64,000 nucleotides of DNA from WHSW01 sp963705955 (lineage in GTDB: Bacteria > Actinomycetota > Thermoleophilia > Solirubrobacterales > 70-9), in NCBI GenBank assembly GCA_963705955.1, contig CAVPLH010000004.1:45544-109543 (forward strand), in the 5' to 3' direction. Position 1 is the first letter of the stretch. Every line of letters starts with the position of its first letter. Both the position numbers and the translations under genes were made by a program. The notes beneath the pieces are model-generated. The model worked only from the letters and a program-made list of their open reading frames with translations, did no database searches and was not told the origin of the DNA. Shown in pieces: positions 28,492 to 37,933 of the stretch.

Positions 28492-30016
28492 CTACGTGGC
28501 CGCGTTCAGGGTGACGTCGCTGACCTCGACCCGGCCCTCGCCGTTGGCATCGGCGAGCTTCGTGAACCAGATCAGGTAGTAGCGCGCCGGCGACGGGACG
28601 GTGAGGTCGATCACCTGGCTCTGGTCGGCGTTCGTGATCGAGCCGACCGGCTTGCCCCAGCCGGTGAGGTCGGTCGGCGGCCCGGAGTCCGAGGCGTAGA
28701 CGGTCGCGTCCCAGCCGCCCGTCCGGGTGCCGATCGAAAGGCTCTGGCCGGTCACCGGGTCGGCTGCCTCGACGATCAGGCCGACCCCGGACTTGCCGGA
28801 GAGCGAGAGGTCGGGCCCGGCGGTGTAGGTCTCGGTCGGCCAGACCGTGTTCGGAATCCCGTCGATCGCGAGCCCGACCTCGTCGGAGTGCTCGCCGTCG
28901 CCGCCCTCGGGGTCGAAGTCCTGGGCTTTCGTGAGCTCGACCTCGGTCCCGGTCGGGGGGGTCGAGGCACCCCCACCGGCGCCGCCCGTACGCTCCTTGC
29001 CGCCGCTGGTGACACCGGCGATCACCAGCGCTGCGGCGGTCGCCAGCAAGACGAGCAGGATCGCCGCGATCGATACGCGCCGTGAGGTGATCAGCCGGCG
29101 CCGGTGCGGGACGGAGTCGAGCACGGTCGTCGCCTCGCCGGTCGAGCGGCCCGCTCGCGCGACCTCGACCTCGAGCGCGTGCTCGAGGTCGGCGAGCATC
29201 CCGTTCATGTCCTCGTATCGCTTCTCGGGCTTCTTCTCGGTCGAGCGCTCGATCGACCGCGGCGAGCGCCGCCGAGACGTCGGGGCGCTTGCGCTGCACG
29301 TCCGGCATCTTCTCGTTGACGTGCTTCATCGCCACCCCGACCAGGTTGTCGGCCTGGAACGGAACCTCGCCGGTGAGCATCTCGTAGAGCAGGATCCCGA
29401 GCGAGTAGATGTCGGACCGAGCGTCGACCCCCTGGCCCATCGCCTGCTCGGGGGCGACGTAGTCGGTGGTGCCGAGCACCCTTCCGGTCTTCGTCAGCCC
29501 GTCCTGCTCGAGCTCGCGCGCGATTCCGAAGTCGGTCACCTTGGCACGGCCCTCGGAGTCGATGAGGACGTTCTGAGGCTTCACGTCGCGGTGCACGAGC
29601 CGCCGCGCATGGGCCGCGGCGAGCCCGCGGCCGACCTCGATCCCGTACGCGGCGGCCTCATCGAGCGGCAGCCGCCCGAGACGGTCGATCCGCTGCTTGA
29701 GCGTCTCGCCGTCGCAGTACTCGAACACGATGTACGGGCGACCTCCATCCTCACCGGCGTCGATCACGGCGACGACGTTCGGATGCGAGACCTGGGCGAC
29801 CGCGCGGGCCTCGCGACGGAAGCGCTCGATCTGGTCGGGCTGGTCGGAGATCTCCCGGTGCAGGACCTTCGCCGCGACCCAGCGCTCGAGCGTCTCGTCG
29901 CGCGCCAGGTAGACCGTCGACATGCCCCCGCTGCCGAGCTTCGTCTCGAGCCGGTAGCGCCCGGAGAGCACCGTCCCGGTCAGTGCGCCGGGTGGTCCTG
30001 TCGTCGCTTCGCTCAT
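28492..30016 (-). CDS. Ser/Thr protein kinase with extracellular discoidin-like domain (frameshifted)
   Basis: Kinase part begins MSEATTGPPGALTGTVLSGR with GSGGMSTVY, VHRDVKPQNVLID, DFGIARELE and GTTDYVAPEQ. Near 29250-29262 the frame changes at GTCGATCG; removing one base gives the expected lobe end RSTEKKPEKRYEDM and a 507-residue protein. A transmembrane helix (AAILLVLLATAAALVIAGV) leads to an extracellular domain of about 150 residues (AIDGIPNTVWPTETY, LSLSGKSGVGLIVEA, ARYYLIWFTKL). This resembles the beta-jelly-roll/discoidin ectodomains of actinobacterial MviN-type proteins. Possible sugar or glycan binding is inferred. Convergent with ddl. Confidence 0.87.
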
Positions 30017-30072
30017 CGGCTGTCTATTTTCAACCCTGGACCGGCGCGGCGGTTTCAGCGACCGGTATCTGA

Positions 30073-30956
30073 ATGATGACCGTCCAGCTCCGCCTCTACA
30101 CCGACCCCGCCTGCATCGTCTCCTGGGCCGCCGAGCCGAAGCTCCGCCGGCTCGCCTGGGAGTTCGGTTCCGAGCCTCGAGGTGCGGGTCGTGATGGGGG
30201 GCCTGGCGCGCAGCTACGGGCCCTCGTACCGAGACGAGGAGGGGAAGATCGGCGCCGGCGCGGACTGCTTCGCCGACCTGATCGCCCATTGGCTCGACGT
30301 CGCAGCCGAGAGCCGGATGCCCTGCGACCCACGCCTCTGGACGGAGGCGAGGATCACCTCCACGTATCCGGCCTGCATGGCCGTGGTCGCCGCCCGCGAA
30401 CAGGGTGCGGAGGCCGGATCGGCGTACCTGCGGCGGGCGCGTGAGGCGCTCGTCACCGAGCGCAAGAAGCTCGACCACACCGAGGCGCTCGTCGCCGAGG
30501 CCGGTCCGGCGGGCATCGACCCGGAGCGTTTCCGGATCGATCTGGAGTCGAACGCGATCCTCGAGGCGTTCGCCGCCGACCTCGACGAAGCCCGCGAGAT
30601 TCCCGGGTCAGCGCGGGAGGCGGGGATCGTGAGGCGCACCGAGGGCCGCGACCGGCTCAGCTTCCCGTCCGCGATCTTCGTCTCGTCCGAGGGCGCCCGT
30701 CACCCCGTCTGGGGTCCGCAGCGCTACGAGCGCTACCGCGCCGCGGCGACCGCCGCCGGGGCGACGCCGGCGACGCGCCGCGCCGCCCGAGCCGCTCGAG
30801 GCGATCGAGCGCTTCGGCCGTTGCGCGACGCGCGAGATCGAGGAGCTGACCGGACGCCCGCGACCGGTCGTCGAGGCCGAGCTGTGGGCGCACGCCCGCG
30901 AGTGGCGGCTGCGACCGGTTCCGGCTCTCACAGGGACGCTCTGGGAGGCGGCGTAG
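30073..30956 (+). CDS. DsbA-family (FrnE-like) thioredoxin-fold protein (two frameshifts)
   Basis: Starts MMTVQLRLYTDPACIVSWAA, like the oxidoreductase family whose members begin with TDPxCxWxW. The first frameshift is at 30175-30176 (GAGCCTCGAG; one C too many), after which EVRVVMGGLARSYG continues. The second is at about 30778-30785, after which the C-terminus PPEPLEAIERFGRCATREIE and a winged-helix-like end follow. Corrected length is 293 residues. The usual active-site CxxC is reduced to a single Cys (Cys-Ile-Val-Ser), so redox activity is doubtful. Double frameshift and missing Cys leave open that this is a decaying gene. Confidence 0.72.
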
Positions 30957-30959
30957 GGC

Positions 30960-31580
30960 TCAGGCGAACTGGCGCACCAGCTCGACCAGCCGGTCGTCGA
31001 CCTTCTCGGGGGAGCCGGAGTCGAACGGCGGTTCCGGGTCGTACTCGATCCCGAGCTGGATCCCTCGCGCCAGCTCCTCGCCGTACTCCGTCGCGACGAG
31101 CCGGAGCGCCATGTCGATCCCCGCCGAGACGCCGGCTGCGGTGACGACCTTGCCGTCGATCACCACCCGCTCCGCGACCGGCTCGGCGCCGTACTCGCGC
31201 AGCCTCTCGCGGTAGGCCCAGTGGCTGGTCGCCCGCTTGCCGTCGAGGATGCCCGCGGCGCCGAGGACCAGCGACCCTGTGCAGACCGAGGTCGTCCAGG
31301 TCGTCGTCTCGTCCGCGGTGCGGAGCCAGTCGAGGAACTCCGGGTCATCGATCAGGGCCCGGTTTCCCTCGCCGCCGCCGACGAGGACGATGTCGGGGTC
31401 GGGGAGCTCGGCGATCGACAGGTCGGCGCTGATCCCCAACGCACCGGTGTCGGAACGGTGCGTGCCCGCCTGCTTGGCGACCATCCGCAACTCGGCCCCG
31501 GGTATCCGCGAGAAGACCTCGTAGGGGCCGATCGCGTCGAGGGCGGTGAGCTTGTCGAAGATCAGAATGGCGATTTTCAT
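30960..31580 (-). CDS. DJ-1/PfpI family protein
   Basis: 206 residues. Flavodoxin-like fold with MKIAILIFDKLTALDAIGPY at the start and the nucleophile elbow SVCTGSLVLGAAGILDGKRA (Cys about 100), then TSHW and GVSAGIDMALRLV. Closest in pattern to isonitrile-hydratase/InhA-like members. It is divergent from a GlxA-type regulator carrying a related domain. Substrate not predictable. Confidence 0.9.
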   Translation of the reverse strand: MKIAILIFDKLTALDAIGPYEVFSRIPGAELRMVAKQAGTHRSDTGALGISADLSIAELPDPDIVLVGGGEGNRALIDDPEFLDWLRTADETTTWTTSVCTGSLVLGAAGILDGKRATSHWAYRERLREYGAEPVAERVVIDGKVVTAAGVSAGIDMALRLVATEYGEELARGIQLGIEYDPEPPFDSGSPEKVDDRLVELVRQFA

Positions 31581-31638
31581 CGGGCCATCGTCGCGCCGGG
31601 AGCCGCTCTCGACAAGAGGCAGAAATGCCCATCTACGC

Positions 31639-31644
31639 TAGATT
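31639..31644 (+). promoter_or_regulatory. Candidate -10 of a leaderless transcript (AraC/GlxA gene)
   Basis: TAGATT ends seven nucleotides before the ATG at 31652, the spacing seen at leaderless actinobacterial genes. It supports the 31652 start over the ATG at 31625. No strong -35 is visible. Confidence 0.4.
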
Positions 31645-31651
31645 ACTGCCA

Positions 31652-32611
31652 ATGTCTGGAGGATCTCACCGGGTCGCCGCGCTCTGTCTCGATCGGGTCG
31701 TCGCCTTCGATCTCTCCGTGGCCGCCGAGGTCTTCTCGCTCGCCTGGACCGAGGGACGACCGCTGTACGAGTTCACCGCCTGTGCGGTGCGGCCGCCGGC
31801 CGTCGAGACGACGACCGGCTTCTCGATCGGCGACCTCGCCGGCCTCGAAGCGGTCGAACGCGCCGACACGGTGCTCGTCCCGGGCTACGTCCCGGTCTTC
31901 GATCGGCCCTCGGAGGCGGCGCTGGAGGCGCTTCGACGCGCTGCCGATCGCGGCACGAGAACGGTCTCGATCTGCACCGGTGCGTTCGCACTCGCCCACG
32001 CCGGCCTGCTCGACGGACTGCGCGCGACCACGCACTGGTCCGCGGCCGACCAGCTGGGCGCGATGTTCGACGCGGTCGAGGTCGATCCCGACGTGCTCTA
32101 CGTCGACGAGGGACGGGTGCTGACCTCGGCCGGCCTCTCGGCGGGGATCGATCTCTGCCTGCACCTGGTCCGCTCCGACCACGGCGAGCGGATCGGGTCC
32201 CAAGTCGCCAGGGCGATGGTCGCCCCGCCGCACCGCGAGGGCGGGCAGGCCCAATTCATCTCCCGTGCGCTGCCGGCTTCGAACGGCTCGGGGTCGCTGG
32301 AGGAGGTCCGTCGCTGGGCGCTCGAGCACCTCACCGAGCCGCTCGACGTCGCCACGCTCGCCGACCGCGCCGCGGTCAGCCCGCGGACGTTCGCGCGGCG
32401 CTTTCACGCCGAGACGGGGACCACGCCGCTGCGCTGGTTGCACGCCCAGCGTGTGCTCGAGGCTCGCCGCCTGCTCGAGCGCACCGACATTCCCGTCGAG
32501 CAGGTCGCCGCCCGCTCTGGTTTCGGATCGGCGCCCTCCCTGCGCGAGCACTTCCGACGGGCGACGTCGACGACGCCCTCGGCCTACCGGCGCTCGTTCG
32601 CTCCGGGCTAG
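31652..32611 (+). CDS. GlxA-family transcriptional regulator (DJ-1-like domain plus AraC HTH)
   Basis: About 319 residues from the ATG at 31652. N-terminal DJ-1/PfpI-like sensor domain (VAALCLDRVVAFDLSVAAEV, SICTGAFALAHAGLLDGL, TTHW, GLSAGIDLCLHLV) and a C-terminal AraC-type HTH (LTEPLDVATLADRAAVSPRT, then QVAARSGFGSAPSLREHFRR). Members regulate catabolic or stress genes in response to small molecules. The adjacent divergent PfpI gene is the most obvious target. Confidence 0.9.
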   Translation: MSGGSHRVAALCLDRVVAFDLSVAAEVFSLAWTEGRPLYEFTACAVRPPAVETTTGFSIGDLAGLEAVERADTVLVPGYVPVFDRPSEAALEALRRAADRGTRTVSICTGAFALAHAGLLDGLRATTHWSAADQLGAMFDAVEVDPDVLYVDEGRVLTSAGLSAGIDLCLHLVRSDHGERIGSQVARAMVAPPHREGGQAQFISRALPASNGSGSLEEVRRWALEHLTEPLDVATLADRAAVSPRTFARRFHAETGTTPLRWLHAQRVLEARRLLERTDIPVEQVAARSGFGSAPSLREHFRRATSTTPSAYRRSFAPG

Positions 32612-32646
32612 GTGCGCTCCGGGCTAGGCGGCCGCGCGTTCGACGA

Positions 32647-33651
32647 CTAGCCCCGGACCACCCGACCCGCGGCGTCGGTCGCGTGACCGATCCGCCTCGC
32701 GCCCGGATAGTGCTCGCGCAGCAGCTTCACGGCATGCTCGGCGTCGGAGGCCCGAACCACGCAGACGAAGCCGCATCCCATGTTGAAGACCTCGTACATC
32801 TCCTCCTCGCCTACCTCGGCGAGCGCCTCGATCAGCTCGAAGACCGGCGGCACCTCGAGCGGGGCGTCGATCGCGTATCCGACCGGTGCCGCGAGCCGGG
32901 TCAGGTTGTTGAGGCCGTCGCCGGTGATGTGGGCGAGGCCGCGAACGTCGACCGGCGAGCGGAGCAGCTCGAGCACGGCGCGGACGTAGATCTCGGTCGG
33001 TTCGAGCAGGATCTCGCCGAGCGGCCGGCCGAGTCGCTCGTCGTCGAGCGCCACCTCGCGCAACGCCCGGCGGGCAAGGCTGTAGCCGTTCGAGTGCAGC
33101 CCGCTCGATGGCAGGCCGATCACGGCGTCCCCGGGCTCGATCCGCTCCCCGGTGACGACCTCATCCAGCGCGACGAGCCCGATCGCGCTGCCGCCGAGCT
33201 CCCAGCCGGAGACGATCTCGCCGACCTGGGCGATCTCGCCTCCGGGGATCTCGATCCCGGCGAGCTCCGCACCTCGTCGCAGACCGACGCCGATCGCCGC
33301 GCACACGTCCGCGCTCGCCTCCCGGCAGAGGATGAAGTCGAGCAGGGCGATCGGTTCCGCGCCGACACAGATCAGGTCGTTGACGTTCATCGCGACGCAG
33401 TCGATTCCGATCGTCTCGAAGCGGTTCATGCGCTGCGCGACGAGCATCTTCGTCCCGACGCCGTCGGTCCCGAAGGCGACGCCGGTGGCGTCGTCGATTC
33501 GAAGCACGCTCGCGTAGTGGCGCGGCAGCGGGACGACCCGCGACGGCTTGCCGGTCTCGATCAGCTTCAGGCTGCGAATCAGGGCGGCGACGGCGTCGTC
33601 GGCGTCGCTCTGGCTGACCCCGGCCCGAGCATATGCATCGGGCTCGCTCAC
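32647..33651 (-). CDS. purM: Phosphoribosylformylglycinamidine cyclo-ligase (AIR synthetase)
   Basis: 334 residues from the GTG at 33649-33651, which overlaps the uppP stop by 4 nt and gives the family N-terminus SEPDAYARAGVSQSDADDAV; an upstream ATG adds 20 unrelated residues. Purine pathway step five, FGAM to AIR. Conserved GTDGVGTKMLVAQRM, GIDCVAMNVNDLICVGAEP, GGEIAQVGEIV and GLHSNGYSLAR. Translationally coupled behind uppP-dedA, an unusual neighbourhood for a purine gene. Confidence 0.95.
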   Translation of the reverse strand: MSEPDAYARAGVSQSDADDAVAALIRSLKLIETGKPSRVVPLPRHYASVLRIDDATGVAFGTDGVGTKMLVAQRMNRFETIGIDCVAMNVNDLICVGAEPIALLDFILCREASADVCAAIGVGLRRGAELAGIEIPGGEIAQVGEIVSGWELGGSAIGLVALDEVVTGERIEPGDAVIGLPSSGLHSNGYSLARRALREVALDDERLGRPLGEILLEPTEIYVRAVLELLRSPVDVRGLAHITGDGLNNLTRLAAPVGYAIDAPLEVPPVFELIEALAEVGEEEMYEVFNMGCGFVCVVRASDAEHAVKLLREHYPGARRIGHATDAAGRVVRG

Positions 33652-34463
33652 CTGCCCATTCTCACGATCACGGCGGTCGCCAGCAGCGCACGGTAGGCGG
33701 CATACGGCCACAAGGCGCGGTCCCGCTCGACGAGACGGATCAGCCTCTGCGAGGCGAGCGTCGACGCGAACGAGGCGGCGATCCCGGCGCAGATCGAACG
33801 TCGCAGCCGTGCGGAGACACCGCGCCGCCGCAGCCGCGCCCCCTTGAGCACCGTCGCGCCGACGATCACCGGGAGGGCGACGGTCCGGGAGAGCAGGTTG
33901 GAATGCTCGCGGGTGAAACGCCTCGCGCGGGCGGCTGTCAGCGTCGCCCCGTTGCGCGACACCCCGGGAATCAGCGCCGCGGCCTGGGCGAGGCCGAGCG
34001 CGAGGCCGTCTCCCGCGGTTGCGTCGCCGGGCCCTCGCTGCTGCGGCGCCCGATCGGCGACCACCATCGCGGCTCCGCCGGCGAGCAGCCCTGCGGCGAT
34101 CGTTCGCGGCCCACCCAACCGGCTCTCGATCTGCCGCTCGAGCCGGTAACCGACGATCGCCGGGGGAATGAAGGAGAGCGCGACGACCATCGCGCGGCGT
34201 GCGTCGAACGACGCCACCTCGGCGACGATCGTGCGGCGCTGGCCGATCATCAGGGCGGCGGCGGTCCCGGCATGAAGCGCGACCTCGATGCTCTTGCGGG
34301 TCTCGGGGTCGACCGCCTCCCAGTCCCAGCCGAGCAGGCGCGGCAGCAGCGAGAGGTGAGCGGAGCTGGAGACGGGAAGTAGCTCCGTGGGCCCCTGAAT
34401 CAGGCCCAGCGCCGCGGCGCGTCGCGGGGTCAGCGCGGGGGCATCCGCGGCAACCGCGCTCAA
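33648..34463 (-). CDS. uppP: Undecaprenyl-diphosphate phosphatase UppP/BacA
   Basis: 271-residue polytopic membrane protein that dephosphorylates undecaprenyl pyrophosphate for lipid-carrier recycling. Both catalytic motifs are present: QGPTELLPVSSSAHL (about 22-36) and PGVSRNGATLTAAR (about 165-178). Several hydrophobic helices follow. Separated by 7 nt from dedA upstream and overlapping purM by 4 nt downstream. Confidence 0.93.
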   Translation of the reverse strand: MSAVAADAPALTPRRAAALGLIQGPTELLPVSSSAHLSLLPRLLGWDWEAVDPETRKSIEVALHAGTAAALMIGQRRTIVAEVASFDARRAMVVALSFIPPAIVGYRLERQIESRLGGPRTIAAGLLAGGAAMVVADRAPQQRGPGDATAGDGLALGLAQAAALIPGVSRNGATLTAARARRFTREHSNLLSRTVALPVIVGATVLKGARLRRRGVSARLRRSICAGIAASFASTLASQRLIRLVERDRALWPYAAYRALLATAVIVRMGR

Positions 34464-34470
34464 CGGTCCA

Positions 34471-35136
34471 CTACCGGCGGGCCTCGGCGGCGTTCTGCCC
34501 GCCGCTGCGACGGCGGCGGATCAGCAGATAGGCGACCCCGATCACGATCGCGGCGAGCACGGCGTAGTCGAGGTAGTGGAGCTTGTCCTGCCATTGATTC
34601 CAGTTGTCGCCCACCGCGCGCCCGACCAGCGCCAGGGCGAGCACCCACGGTACGCAGCCGGCGAAGGTGAGCAGCGTGAACCGCCAGAAGGGCATCCGCG
34701 CGACCCCGGCCGGCAGCGAGATGAACGTGCGCACGATCGGCACCATCCGGCAGACGAAGACGGTGACGTCGCCATGCTTCTCGAACCAGCGGTCCGCCCA
34801 CTCGAGGTGGCTGCGATTGACGTGGATCAGCCGGTTGCGATCGAGCAGCTCGAGCCGCCCGTAATAGCCGACCGCGTAGGCGATCCAGGAGCCGACGACG
34901 TTGCCGAGCACTCCCGCGAGAACGACCCCGAACAGGGTCATGTCGCCCTCCGAGACGTTGAATCCGGCGAACAGCATGATCGCCTCGCTCGGCACCGGGA
35001 TGCAGGCGCTCTCGAGCGTCATCAGCAGGAAGACCCCGACCGTGCCGACGGAATCGATGAAGTCGGTGGCCGCGTCGACGATCGGCTCGGTGATCGACGC
35101 GACGGGCAGGGTCTGGATGAGGCTGAGCGGGTCCAT
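34471..35136 (-). CDS. DedA-family membrane protein
   Basis: 221 residues. Signature segments LESACIPVPSEAIMLFAGFN and VCRMVPIVRTFISLPAGVAR identify the DedA/VTT family. Some family members recycle undecaprenyl phosphate by flipping it across the membrane. Here it lies directly upstream of uppP, the phosphatase that makes that lipid, which supports a lipid-carrier-recycling role (inference). ATG at 35134-35136. Confidence 0.92.
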   Translation of the reverse strand: MDPLSLIQTLPVASITEPIVDAATDFIDSVGTVGVFLLMTLESACIPVPSEAIMLFAGFNVSEGDMTLFGVVLAGVLGNVVGSWIAYAVGYYGRLELLDRNRLIHVNRSHLEWADRWFEKHGDVTVFVCRMVPIVRTFISLPAGVARMPFWRFTLLTFAGCVPWVLALALVGRAVGDNWNQWQDKLHYLDYAVLAAIVIGVAYLLIRRRRSGGQNAAEARR

Positions 35137-35178
35137 GCGGGGCCGGACACCTTACCGGCGGGCGCTCCGGCTCCCCCC

Positions 35179-35184
35179 TAGACT
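35179..35184 (+). promoter_or_regulatory. Candidate -10 of a leaderless transcript (CapD-like gene)
   Basis: TAGACT, then seven nucleotides, then the ATG at 35192. Same spacing as at 31639-31652. Confidence 0.4.
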
Positions 35185-35191
35185 CGCCTGG

Positions 35192-37087
35192 ATGTCCCGG
35201 CTCAATGATCCCGTCTACAGGCGGCGGGCACTCGAGTTCGGTGCCGACGCGTTGCTCTGCGCGCTGGCCTTCGCGCTCGCCTTCCAGCTCCGCTTCCTCG
35301 GTGACGTCGGCGATCAGGGAGGGATCCCGGAGCGTTACGTGACGATGCTCGTGGGCTCGGTCGCCTTCGTCGCGCTCGGCAAGGCGCTGGTCCTCGATCT
35401 GCTCGGCCAGCACCAGCAATGGTGGCGCTACTTCCGGCTCCCCGACCTCTGGCCGCTGGTCCGCGCCCTCGCCGTCGCTACCGGGCTCATGGTCCTCGTC
35501 TTCCTGCTCGCGAAGCCTTACGACTACAGCCTCCCGCGCTCGGTCGTGATCTTCGACTTCCTGCTCTGCACGGTCTTCCTCGGCGGCGCCCGCCTCGCTC
35601 GCCGCTCGCTCGCCGAGCGCCCCTCGCGCCGCTCTCGCGCTCGCTCGCGGGAGCACGAGGTGCTCGTCGTGGGCGCCGGCTCCGGAGGGCAGATGGTCGT
35701 CCGCGAGCTGAAGCTGAACCCCAACCTCGGCGCTCGGGCGATCGGGTTCATCGACGACGACCCGAGGAAACGAGGGATGCGCACCGAGGGACTCAGGGTG
35801 CTGGGGACGACCGGCGAGATCGGCACCGTGCTCGACCGCCTGTCCCCGGACGAGGTCGTGATCGCGATTCCCTCCGCCCCCGGGGTCCTGCGCGGCAAGG
35901 TCGTGGCCGAGTGCCGCGAGCGTGACATCACGGTGCGCACCCTGCCGACCGTGTTCGAGCTGCTTCGCGGCGGGGTCCAGCTCACCAGGCAGCTGCGCGA
36001 GGTACGGGTCGATGACGTGCTCGGGCGCGACCCGGTCGTCATCGAGCTCGACCGGGTCGGCGCCTACCTCGAGGACAAGCGGGTCCTCGTCACGGGCGCC
36101 GGCGGCTCGATCGGCTCCGAATTGGTCCGCCAGATCGCCCGAGTCCGCCCCCGCCTGCTGGTGCTCGTCGACCACGCCGAGGACAACCTGTTCGAAGTCG
36201 ACCGTGAGATGGCGTCGCAGTGGCATTTCACCCGCTTCGAATCCGTGCTCGGCGACTGCAAGGAGGGCGAGCGGATGCTCGAGGTGATGCAGCGGTTCAA
36301 GCCCGAGGTCGTCTTTCACGCCGCCGCCTACAAGCACGTCGGCCTGATGGAGACGAACCCCCTCGAGGCGCTCCGCAACAACGCGATCGCGACCCAGGTG
36401 ACCGCGAAGACAGCGGCGGCCTCGGGAGCGGAGCGATTCGTGCTCGTGTCCACCGACAAGGCCGTCAATCCCCGAACCGTGATGGGCGCGACCAAGGCGA
36501 TGGCCGAGTGGATCGTCGCCGCCGTCGGCCAGCACTACCCGCAGACGCGGTTCACGATCGTCCGCTTCGGCAACGTCCTCGCCTCGTCCGGCAGCGTCGT
36601 CCCGATCTTTCGTTCCCAGATCGAGCAGGGAGGGCCGGTCACCGTCACCGACCCCGAGATGACCCGCTACTTCATGACGATCCCCGAGTCGGTCCAGTTG
36701 GTGATCCAGGCGGGCGACCTCGGCGCCGGCGCCGCCGATGTGTTCGTGCTCGAGATGGGCGAGCCGGTGCGGATCATGGACCTGGCCCGGAACATGATCC
36801 GGCTCGCCGGCTACGAGCCCGACACCGACATCGCGATCGAGATCATCGGGACGAGGCCCGGCGAGAAGCTCCACGAGGAGCTGTTGAACCGCGACGAGCG
36901 CGCCCAGCCGACGACCGCCGACCGAATCGTGCGCGCCGTCCGCGACGCGCCGCTCGACCCGGGCTGGGTCGAGGAGACGGTTGCACGTCTCGAGTCGCTG
37001 GTTGCGTCCGGCGACGAGGCGGGCCTCGCCGAGCACGTGCTCGAGTTGATGGACGGCGGCGACGCCGCGCGCCATACGCTGGCCTGA
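35192..37087 (+). CDS. Membrane-anchored nucleotide-sugar epimerase/dehydratase (CapD/WbpM type)
   Basis: 631 residues. N-terminal membrane part with about four helices, then a Rossmann CoA-binding-like domain (VLVVGAGSGGQMVVRELKL), then a second, catalytic Rossmann domain (VLVTGAGGSIGSELVRQIAR) of the SDR-extended class. Conserved FHAAAYKHVGLMETNP, LVSTDKAVNPRTVMGATK and RFGNVLASSGSVVP. The catalytic site is the SMK-type TDK (S/T-D-K) in place of the usual YxxxK. Such enzymes make UDP-2,6-dideoxy- or 4-keto-sugars, for example UDP-GlcNAc to UDP-4-keto-6-deoxy sugars, for surface glycans. First gene of the glycan cluster. Confidence 0.92.
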   Translation: MSRLNDPVYRRRALEFGADALLCALAFALAFQLRFLGDVGDQGGIPERYVTMLVGSVAFVALGKALVLDLLGQHQQWWRYFRLPDLWPLVRALAVATGLMVLVFLLAKPYDYSLPRSVVIFDFLLCTVFLGGARLARRSLAERPSRRSRARSREHEVLVVGAGSGGQMVVRELKLNPNLGARAIGFIDDDPRKRGMRTEGLRVLGTTGEIGTVLDRLSPDEVVIAIPSAPGVLRGKVVAECRERDITVRTLPTVFELLRGGVQLTRQLREVRVDDVLGRDPVVIELDRVGAYLEDKRVLVTGAGGSIGSELVRQIARVRPRLLVLVDHAEDNLFEVDREMASQWHFTRFESVLGDCKEGERMLEVMQRFKPEVVFHAAAYKHVGLMETNPLEALRNNAIATQVTAKTAAASGAERFVLVSTDKAVNPRTVMGATKAMAEWIVAAVGQHYPQTRFTIVRFGNVLASSGSVVPIFRSQIEQGGPVTVTDPEMTRYFMTIPESVQLVIQAGDLGAGAADVFVLEMGEPVRIMDLARNMIRLAGYEPDTDIAIEIIGTRPGEKLHEELLNRDERAQPTTADRIVRAVRDAPLDPGWVEETVARLESLVASGDEAGLAEHVLELMDGGDAARHTLA

Positions 37088-37111
37088 TCGATAAGACTTC
37101 AGCCTCTTCGA

Positions 37112-37927
37112 ATGGCTGACCTGATCGAGAAGATCGGGCCCTATCTGGGTATCGTCGCCTTTGGGGCCCTGGCAGTCCTCGCCTTCCTGATCTTCCAGCA
37201 GGCACGCGAGGTCCGACGCCTGCGCGATTGGGCGGGTCGCGCCCCGGAGCGCGCGACCGAGGCGGCGGAGGCGACCGCGGCGGCAGTGGAGGCCCGCGGC
37301 GCTGCGGCCGAGGCCGAGCTGACCGACGCCGACGCCGACGCCCGCCCGCGGGGTCGCTTCCGATCCTGGTGGCAGCGCCGTCGCGCCCGCTTCGCCGAGG
37401 TCTTCGAGGCACTCGACCGCCGCTTGCCGATCGACCCTCGCTGGATCCTCGCCGCAATCGCCGCGCTGGCGATCGCGGCAGGAGTGTTGACGAGCGGGTT
37501 CGGGATCGGCGGCAGCAACGACGACGGCGGCGGCCCGGGCAAGAACGGCGGCGGCAAGACGTCCGAGAAGAAGACCGAGGTCGCGGTCCTCAACGCGACC
37601 CAGGAAAATGCGGTCGGCGGGACAGAGGTCGCGGGGGTGCAGGGGCTCGCGAAGACCGTCGCCGACGCGGTCGTCAAGCCCGCCGGCTTCAAGACCGGCG
37701 AGGAGACGAACGCCGCGTCCGGCTTTGGACAGAGCGTGATCATGTTCGAGCAGGGCGCCGAGGCGCAGGCGAACGAGCTCGCGAAGGCGGTCGAGCCCGA
37801 CCTCGGGCCGACCGATGTCACGCCGATGATCAGCGAGGTTCGCGATCTGGCCGGCGGCGCACCGGTGGCGCTCGTGGTCGGCCGCGACGACTCCGACTTC
37901 ACGGGGTCGGGCGGCTCGAACGGGTGA
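37112..37927 (+). CDS. Membrane protein with LytR_C domain (1)
   Basis: 271 residues. Two hydrophobic stretches (about 13-30 and 110-128) frame a basic, Ala-rich cytoplasmic linker. The C-terminus (about 155-260) has the LytR_C pattern: EVAVLNATQ, GLAKTVADAV, GFKTGEETN, then VIMFEQGAEAQANELA. LytR_C usually follows an LCP domain, but none is present here. Function of stand-alone LytR_C proteins is unknown. The next gene is a diverged paralogue. Confidence 0.8.
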   Translation: MADLIEKIGPYLGIVAFGALAVLAFLIFQQAREVRRLRDWAGRAPERATEAAEATAAAVEARGAAAEAELTDADADARPRGRFRSWWQRRRARFAEVFEALDRRLPIDPRWILAAIAALAIAAGVLTSGFGIGGSNDDGGGPGKNGGGKTSEKKTEVAVLNATQENAVGGTEVAGVQGLAKTVADAVVKPAGFKTGEETNAASGFGQSVIMFEQGAEAQANELAKAVEPDLGPTDVTPMISEVRDLAGGAPVALVVGRDDSDFTGSGGSNG

Positions 37928-37933
37928 CCTGCC

